Positions 56,373 through 64,000 of a stretch of DNA of 64,000 nt are shown here, one piece after another. The position numbers were made by a program, and so were the translations under genes. The stretch's first letter is position 1. Every line of letters begins with the position of its first letter. The notes below the pieces were generated by a model, which saw nothing but the letters and a program-made list of their open reading frames with translations, searched no databases and had not been told where the DNA came from. The stretch comes from Pristionchus mayeri (taxonomy: Eukaryota; Nematoda; Chromadorea; Rhabditida; Neodiplogasteridae): contig BTRK01000002.1 in NCBI GenBank assembly GCA_036245805.1, positions 23,305,067 through 23,369,066 of the forward strand, read 5' to 3'.

Positions 56373-59300
56373 ACCTCAAACTACAGTAGCCTTAGTTAGC
56401 AGCTTAGATACTTCGTGCAAGTGCGAGAAAGTGAAAAGAGTAGATCATGGGTGATAAGATAAAGTGAGGAAAAGTGAAAGGGCGCGCTTCTCTCCGGCAA
56501 ATGAGAAGAAGGAGAAGAAATCTCGATCGAGTTCGAGAGAAATCCAGAGAGGAGAGCGAGAACTGTCCCACTTTGAATGAGAATAATCAATTAGAAGAGG
56601 GCTGCAAAAACAGAAAGGGAGTGGTGCCATCTGCTGAGATAGAGAGATATCATGACAAGAACGATATCTCAATCATGCACATATTCATTCAACATCTCCT
56701 TATTATCAGGAGGGAACATGCAGGGGTGACTCTCGTATCTTCAATGGAATCACCCGTCTAATCGACACCAGGGAGAATTTACACTGGTCGTCATTTCAAC
56801 GTATATTCATAATCTGTTGAGTTTCCTTCTCCGTTGTTGCCCCCTTCACGTCTGTACACTGATGCACTTCGTTACTGAAATCGTCCCTCCCGGATCACTT
56901 CATCACTTCCCACCGAGCAGTGTATCGGAAGTTGAGTGATCGAGAGTTCGGAGAGATTAAAGTAAGATGGAAGAGTAGAAGGGAGGGTATCCATCAGGGT
57001 GAAACGAGTGATCAGTGAGAAGGAAAGAACTGCAGCATCCATGGAGATCTCGTGAGCATCTCATTAACTCACAAGATGAAGAAATGTTTGTGAGGTGATT
57101 AAAACACCTCCAATTGTTTTTTTCGTTTTATTTTGAAATAGAACGAGTATTATTACAATCCGACATTGCATGATATAAGACGAAAAGTGTTGATTGCTTA
57201 AATAAGGCAAGAGCGATGGTACTCCACATTGAACGTTCTCCCTCGCCTGCTTAGTCATACGTCTCATTCGATTATATTTACCCCTTCATCATATCATATC
57301 ATATTTATCCTGACGTCAGGCACAATGGTCCTGCAGGAGGGTGACTTCAGTGTGGAGGGAATGGGGATCTTCGGTCTCAGAGCGTCGTTAGGTCAAGGGA
57401 TGGGATCTTCTTTGGCTTCTCTGGTCAACTGTAGGGACGATCGTGACGGATCTCCGTTGAGCATCGAAGTAAGCATCGAAATGCGTCGAAATGCGGTCTC
57501 TCTCAGACGACAATTACAGCTCGAATCTCCATTGTCCTCGATTGTTTTCGGGGCGGTCCATGAGTGTTCATACGAGGGGTCAACGGGATGGAAGAATTCT
57601 TCGTTGCTCCTTTTTTCCCACTTTTCTCTGGATTCCAGTCAACAGTATTCGAACCCCAATGCCCTCCCTGTTCCTTGCTCGTTCCTTCGAGTGAATCCTT
57701 CCTTCGATGGCGTTTCTTCCTTTCCCTTCCCCCTTTTTCTCTTTTTTCCTTGTCTAAGAAGTCGAGAGAATCACGCTCCTCCATGGAATTTCCCTCCCTT
57801 GGGAATGGAAGACATCTCCCCTGCCTTCTTCCCTCCACTGTTCCATCTCACCCCATGACATCACTGTTTTGGACTCAAAAAGTGGAGAACGCATCATATT
57901 TCAGAGTTCTTCTCTACCAATCTTCTATATTTATTTCCCCTTCAAGAGCAAAGATCGCTCCTCCACTTCCGATCCCATGAACTCAATCCGTTCGTTGACT
58001 GACGAAAGAAGGTCTCCCATTACATCCAGAACACATGGACTCCATTCATGGGAGGGGACCACGTCTGGGAAACTACCCGATAACCTCTGCTATTCTTCAT
58101 TCTCAGCTGACCTTTCTGCAGGGGGATTTCCTTGTCCCGAGGGAGGAGAAACACTCAATCATCCTCCTTCTGATTCCTCTCTTCCCCACAACAAGATGGA
58201 TTTGTTTGCGGTCTTCTTCCATCTCAGCGTAATCCTGAACAATGGGCGTCACCATTCCTAAGATGAAAGCAGTTCACTCCTTCGTCCATCTCAGTTTCCT
58301 CCCACTCTGATCAGGGTAGATTCGTCCCTTCCACTTCCTGATCATCCCTCTCTCACTTCCACCATCCCTTATCCACTTCATTACGGAACAAACAAAGGAC
58401 TCTCTCTCTCTCTTCTGGAAGACTGAGCAGGCAGTGACCCCCCCTTCCCCTCCTTCCTCTTCCTCCGCGCGAGCATTCGAGTCATATCCAATTCGTTGAA
58501 TGAGAAATCACACTTCAAGGAACCAAACTTGCCCCACTCTGCTCCGTCCATCCTTCCTTCTCTCTATGACAACATTCATTATTCGCGAATTCATGAGCAA
58601 GAGACCCCTCCCATAGCAGTTCCATATCTCTTTATGACTGTGGTGAGAGAGGGAAGTGAAGTCTGATGCCCTTGTCTTTCTCTCTGATGGGAACGCGAGT
58701 TCTCCATTTCTCCTCTCTTCCCTTCTTCTGGCTTTCCTTCAAAATCATATTTGGAAGTCCCTCTGCTCTTATCAAATGAACTCTCCTCCCTCCTCACTTC
58801 TGCTGTCGGGGTTCGAGACTCGATGAGACTGTAGTCTCCCATTCAATGGCATCTCACAATTCTCCGTGTATTTCCCCCCTCTTCATTCGATTGGCGGAGT
58901 CTTGTCTCCTTCCTTCTCTTTGATAGGATATCGTTCATCTCTGCAGTTTCTTCTTCTTCCATTGTGATTCTCAGGGGAGGGGAAGGGGAAAGGTCCCTTC
59001 CCTTCTCAGAAAGGGAGAATAATCAGACGTTTCTTCCTTTGGAGATGATGAACAACGTCCGCAGTTACTCTCTTCTCTCCTTCGAGTGAAAACTCTTCCT
59101 TCTCCTCAAATTGGAACAGCAAGTAAGTGACTCTTCCCTCCCAATCATCAATGAGAACATCAGTTCGCGCCTTATTCAATTCATTCAATTTGCACTTGAC
59201 CAATGGGATTTCCTCTAGGAGGGAGAAGGGAGACTTCATCCTTCCTTCTCCAGCTCTTCGAGTCGCTTTTTCGTGCCAATGTGCACATTCTGCTTAGGGA

Positions 59301-60503
59301 TGCATGAATCGGGTGAATCTCCCTGATCTCCGTTCCCTGCACTTCCTTCTCAGTGCAATGGCACTCAATACCCCTTCAACAGCCGTCAACGTCTTCCACT
59401 TTTCTTTTCCAATTCAGAATGATATATATACGTGTGTGATTTAGCTCCTAATTCTGCCAAATAATATATGTATTTACTAGTATTAGCCAACAAAAGCCAT
59501 AAATTTCTGTTCTTGAATATAAATCATTCTAAGAAACGCATCGATTCTCAGACATTCGTAACTTTCTTTCTTCGTAACTTTTCATATTAGAAGGATACCA
59601 TCGTTTCCCTCTATCAAATATTTGGAGTGAACATCAAATATCAGTCTGAGTATTGAGAGTCTGCGAATTTTGTGAGTATCCCCACTTCCTCCAACCATCA
59701 AAGCTGTCAGTATATTTCTCTTTCAATCTCAGTTTGACAGCTTTTGATGGTGTTTGTGGTTCAATTCTTGGGAAGTCACTCACTCCAACGGGCCACCCAC
59801 TCAAAAACACACTCAGTAATTCATGAACTCGATCTATTGGGCGATTGTTCACTCGTTGATAAATGCAGTGCACAAAGGGGGAGGAGGAAGGGAGAAGGGA
59901 AGAAGACTCCCTCCCTACGCTCAAAACAAGAATGAAGTCAATCAAAGACGAGCGACGACTCCAATCTGCTGCTCATGTCTCTTTCTCTCTCTAGATTAGT
60001 TTCATTAGTATTCTTTTAGATTCCTCTCGCCTTGATTCCCACAGATATCGTTCATTTCCATACTGTTTTCCCGACGTGCGCTAGTGAAAAAATTTCCACG
60101 GATCTCCTTCTCCTTCTCCTTCTTCTCCATACCGTATCTGATTCTCTTTCCTCTCTCCATTTCTTCCCTTTGTTTCTCCCTGACTCTTCGTGACTGGAGT
60201 TCCCTTGAATGGAGCTCCCTTCCTTCCTTCGCCAGACCTTCCCTTCCCCTCCAGTAGTTCATTCCCTTCTAAGCAGTTCTCGAAATGGACAATGATCACT
60301 CTCTCTTTCCCACTTTCTTTCACTTCTTGATGAGTCTTCATTCTGCTTTTTGGTTCCTTGTCTCTTGTTGAAAATAGTGAGTTAGGATGCTGATGGATAA
60401 GCGTCATTCTTGTATTCCCAACAACTTAACTCTTGATTATTCGTCCTCTGTCCTCTTCCCTCCGATCCAATCACTCCTTCTCAGTTCATATGCTCTTCTC
60501 TCG
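56373..60503. other. 4.1-kb divergent intergenic tract, pyrimidine-rich
   Basis: This lies between the starts of the warthog (minus) and MOLO1-like (plus) genes. From about 57.4 to 60.4 kb the plus strand is strongly enriched in TCC/TTC/CCCTT runs. As a result many long frames appear (57229-57858 plus; 59006-59239, 59634-59945 and 60081-60407 minus). The minus-strand frames are charged and occasionally protein-like, but I found no splice-consistent gene or family motif. It may hold promoters for both neighbours, or a fast-evolving gene. Confidence 0.45.
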
Positions 60504-62066
60504 ATGGTCTATGCATCAATCAGTAGCTTCTCCCCTCTTCTCTCTTCTCTTCTTCTTCTCTCTTCTCTCCCTCAGGTGACTCATCCATTATCCATTCATC
60601 CTTGCATCTCCACATGGCTTTCCCTCCAGGTGATGTCAATGATCATCGAGGCTCAAGCTCCCTGTCACTACGACCTGCCCTACACGAACACCTTCCCCAT
60701 ATTCTGCCAACTCAACTACCATGGGGTACGGTATCAGCAGGATACTGTAATCTGGGATACTGTAGAAGTGACAATTAGAAATCTAATCTCTCCAGGCGAG
60801 CTACCTCTGTGATCCGGCTGGTCTGATGTCGAGGACTGAGGTGAGGATACTCACTTGTTTTGACCCGTTTCCATGGAGGGAGGATGATCTTGAGTAGACC
60901 CTCGAAACAAAGAGTAAGAAGAGAAAGAAGATATCTCAGGTGGATCTGCTGGCAGACTCCGTTTCCTCCCTCAATCTCACCACGGCCTTCTGTCAACCCC
61001 ACTGTGGTACGAGGAAGCTAAGAGTGGCCGTCGTGTTGGAGGATGTCGCCAGTCTCCATGGGTCAGCAGAGAGAAGAACAGGGGACGAACACAGAAGAAT
61101 ATGAATATTTTAGAAAAAAATAGCCAAAACCTTAATTTTCTCATGCACATCTTGATTGGTTGAATCACATGGAGTTCACTGATCTCTTTGGTACTCCTCC
61201 AATCAGTGGTTTCAGTCTTCAATCGTGCTCTCAATCCATTCCTCCCCTCCATCCCTTCTCTGCTCGTCCTCCTGCACTCATTCCTGCTGCACTCGAATTC
61301 GCCAGGTGACTCATTATCAGTTTTTTCTCTTTGACTGAATCAGAGACCAGCATCAAACCAAAGGATTATCTAACAGTCCATGACCATTTGTAGTATCCTC
61401 CTTCAGATTGCTCAACGAGCACTGGGACGAAGCTGCACCAGCAGATCTACTCATCGTATTGATAAAGTTAGAGGAGAACGAGAGACTCAAGCAAACTAAT
61501 TCTGCAGATCCTTCCATCCTTCACACCTTCATCGACCCATCATTGTCCCGTACTTCACGTATGTCTACTATTTTCAATTGTTTTCCCATTTTCTCCAGAT
61601 GGTCAGATTCCCTCCCCTCCTCCTTTTATCTTCTCCATTCAGTCGTCGTCTCTCTCACTTATCTCGCTTCTCCGTCGGCCTTTTCCTCAACCCGCGACAG
61701 TCTTATCTCGAGGTAATCTTCACTATAAGGATTCCGAAAAATGTAGGAAAGCATTCGATAGGATTAGCCCCGTTTGACGAAAGCATGACCTAAAGCGATC
61801 ACGGCACTTTATTTATAATTTAAAAAAAAGGAAATGATAATACAATGACAGGCATTGAAAGAGACGTTCGAGCACGCTGGGAAACTTATTGCACGGAAGG
61901 AACAACCCGTTCTGGTGGGTCCCCCTCTTGAGACCGAGATAAGTAAGTTCGTTCACGATGCAGCTGCCTAAGCCGACTACGATACCACGTTGGGTGATCT
62001 ACGGGACGCTCGGCCTTTTGGCTACAGTAATCATCGCAGTGCGAATTGCAAACTGGGTCTCACGAC
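60504..62066 (+). CDS. MOLO1-like single-pass membrane protein, cut by gap
   Basis: Exons: 60504-60575 (MVYASISSFSPLLSSLLLLS, signal peptide), 60630-60725 (IIEAQAPCHYDLPYTNTFPI, QLNYHG), 60796-60840 (ASYLCDPAGLMSRTE), 60940-61061 (VDLLADSVSSLNLTTAFCQP, then RKLRVAVVLEDVASLHG), 61207-61305 (ending PALIPAALEFAR), 61407 onward (LLNEHWDEAAPADLLIVLIK), a less certain exon to 61714 (FLNPRQSYLE), 61852-61914 (ALKETFEHAGKLIARKEQPV) and 61964 into the gap (PTTIPRWVIYGTLGLLATVI, a transmembrane helix). The SYLCDP.G..S..E motif, the FA..L...W....ADLLIVLI block and the lumenal-domain-plus-one-helix plan fit the MOLO1/TPM-type family, which includes a modulator of levamisole acetylcholine receptors in C. 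elegans. The C-terminus is lost in the N run. Confidence 0.7.
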
Positions 62067-62566
62067 NNNNNNNNNNNNNNNNNNNNNNNNNNNNNNNNNN
62101 NNNNNNNNNNNNNNNNNNNNNNNNNNNNNNNNNNNNNNNNNNNNNNNNNNNNNNNNNNNNNNNNNNNNNNNNNNNNNNNNNNNNNNNNNNNNNNNNNNNN
62201 NNNNNNNNNNNNNNNNNNNNNNNNNNNNNNNNNNNNNNNNNNNNNNNNNNNNNNNNNNNNNNNNNNNNNNNNNNNNNNNNNNNNNNNNNNNNNNNNNNNN
62301 NNNNNNNNNNNNNNNNNNNNNNNNNNNNNNNNNNNNNNNNNNNNNNNNNNNNNNNNNNNNNNNNNNNNNNNNNNNNNNNNNNNNNNNNNNNNNNNNNNNN
62401 NNNNNNNNNNNNNNNNNNNNNNNNNNNNNNNNNNNNNNNNNNNNNNNNNNNNNNNNNNNNNNNNNNNNNNNNNNNNNNNNNNNNNNNNNNNNNNNNNNNN
62501 NNNNNNNNNNNNNNNNNNNNNNNNNNNNNNNNNNNNNNNNNNNNNNNNNNNNNNNNNNNNNNNNNN
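62067..62566. other. Assembly gap (500 N)
   Basis: Exactly 500 N, the usual placeholder for a gap of unknown size. It interrupts the MOLO1-like gene. The next sequence is the start of the 2.1-kb repeat, a likely cause of the break. Confidence 0.95.
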
Positions 62567-64000
62567 GTGGTCCCTAACCTAACGTTATACAAGAGGTCAT
62601 GAAATTATACTGTAGAAACTCGTTCCAACGATGAAATTGTAAAGACGCTGTATTTTAATTATTCTGAATATTTTGAACATTATTTTTGTCGTACAAGAAT
62701 CAGTAGTGCCGATTCCATAGTTTCAATACATTGGAAACTATATTTACAGTTTTAAAACAATACCTATTGCGCTTGCTAGATATTTATACGAATGTCGTCC
62801 TCAGAGAAAATGAATGTCGAATTTGCAATACCGTAATCTCTGGTTCTCAGTGTTTCTTCAAGGTGCCTAGAATAATTTCCGTATTTGTAATTATAACTGA
62901 TAATTAGTGGTTGCTAGAGTGCTATTCACAAGTAAAAACCATACAGTAAATGGTTTTGCGTGACTTCAATAAAAATCAGCTACTTCAGTTTGTGATAATT
63001 TGGAGTGAAGGGGTGACTTGAGATGCGCTCCACTTGGACTGAAAGCGTCGGCATTTTGACTTATGTTTATTATTGTTTTTCTCTTTAGTTGATCATTATT
63101 TTTTAAAACTAAAGATATAAGTCGGAATGCAGTGGGCTGTCACGCAATGTATAACTTGATAGCCTTGATGACTTATGCAAATGAATAAAGTAAGACTATC
63201 GCTCGATAGCTCCAGAGTAGATCTCCAACAATGACTAAGGGGTACAAGACGTGAAAGTTGGCAAAATTAGCATATTGTGACGACAAAAACAGTTTTTCGC
63301 ATGAAACTATGTGAAGACATTATTTCCGCACGGAGCGCAAGAACTTGTTTGTAGATATCTCTATTACGAACCGATTGCAAAAAATCCGCTCGCTGTATGT
63401 CAAAAACTGACCGAAATACGGCCTTCCAACGCAGTAGGTCATAACTCCGTTCAACATGCAAATTTCGAAAAATGAAGTGGATAGGCGGCTTCCTCGCCCT
63501 CACTTTGGTCAGTCCTACAGTTTATATCGACATCGTGATCCAAAATTTTTTTTGTCGCAAGGGGTCTCATTTTCCTACATTTTTTACAGGAGATTCGTGA
63601 TATCATAAGCAATAAAATTCAATATAAAGTAAGAAAAATAAATATGAACATTATTTTGCTAAGTCGATTACATGTATGACCCAACTCACCGACACAACTC
63701 ATCATTCCCAATTCAATTTTGAAAGCTCTGAAAAATGTAGGGTAATATAACAGTAAGTATTCTTCTGAAAAGTAAACTACTTCGAGTACTGAGGTAAATT
63801 ACTTTTTGAAGGTAGGGTTTGAGCAATCTAACAAGTAACTTACTTTTTCTGGACCGATTTTTCGCGCAAAAAAGTAAGTTACTCATAAATTTAAGTCATT
63901 TGCCTGCTACTTACTTTTTCACTACAACATTGTTACTCAATTAAAAAGTAGCAATTGAGGCAACTTACAGCAGTACTCGAAGTAGTTTACTTTTTATTCT
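62567..64000 (+). repeat. ~2.1-kb repeat, copy 4 (cut by window end)
   Basis: From GTCCCTAACCTAACGTTATA on, this follows copy 1 (29349 onward) base for base with very few indels. It includes the MITE-like insertion beginning near 63740 and the 78-codon minus-strand frame at 63267-63503. The window ends before the unit does. Confidence 0.9.

Noticed and set aside
57229..57858. 209-codon plus-strand frame in the pyrimidine-rich tract
   Set aside because: Composition follows the TCC/CTT bias (Phe/Ser/Pro/Leu). No motif or splice structure is seen, and competing frames overlap on both strands.
61958..62602. Frames spanning the second N run
   Set aside because: Only the first ~36 residues of one frame are real; they belong to the transmembrane exon of the MOLO1-like gene. 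The rest is N.

Overview
The window is animal DNA, almost certainly from a free-living rhabditid or diplogastrid (clade V) nematode. It holds nematode-specific families (a warthog Hedgehog-related protein, an Srbc chemoreceptor, a MOLO1-type protein). Its genes are split into short exons by introns of about 45-55 bp, and some start codons directly follow an AG that looks like a trans-splice acceptor. A Pristionchus-like worm would fit, but I cannot name the species. Two runs of exactly 500 N (38443-38942, 62067-62566) are assembly gaps. All gene models were made by hand, by matching splice phases and reading-frame continuity.

Left part, 1-37 kb, is repeat-rich. It contains several foldback elements, an apparently intact mariner (6393-7580), and a 3.5-kb element with long terminal inverted repeats and a transposase-like gene I cannot place (24546-28042). 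A ~2.1-kb repeat occurs in tandem at 29.35-33.6 kb and again after the second gap. Between the repeats lies a family of small-exon coiled-coil genes that I do not recognise: 2936-4143, 4500-5059 (with a premature stop), 15411-22539, a minus-strand fragment at 21615-22006, and 35401-36452. The 15.4-22.5 kb gene carries a nested transposon inside an intron.

Right part, 39.9-62.1 kb, is gene-dense. In order it holds a ROMO1 orthologue (minus; its last intron is stuffed with repeats), nsun-4 (plus; mitochondrial rRNA methyltransferase), a doubtful small gene (plus), an Srbc-type GPCR (plus), a secreted Wart-like protein without a Hog domain (minus), a full warthog with Wart and Hog (Hint) domains (minus), a pyrimidine-rich intergenic tract of about 4 kb, and a MOLO1-like membrane protein (plus) cut by the second gap. 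The Wart-like and warthog genes are adjacent, on the same strand, and appear homologous over the conserved CC...GG...R...C module. This suggests a local duplication with loss or gain of the autoprocessing domain.

The window also has many homopolymeric G/C tracts, the longest being 41 C and 25 G. The host genes do not form one pathway: two are mitochondrial, two are secreted Hedgehog-related proteins, and two are membrane proteins of sensory or neuromuscular type.
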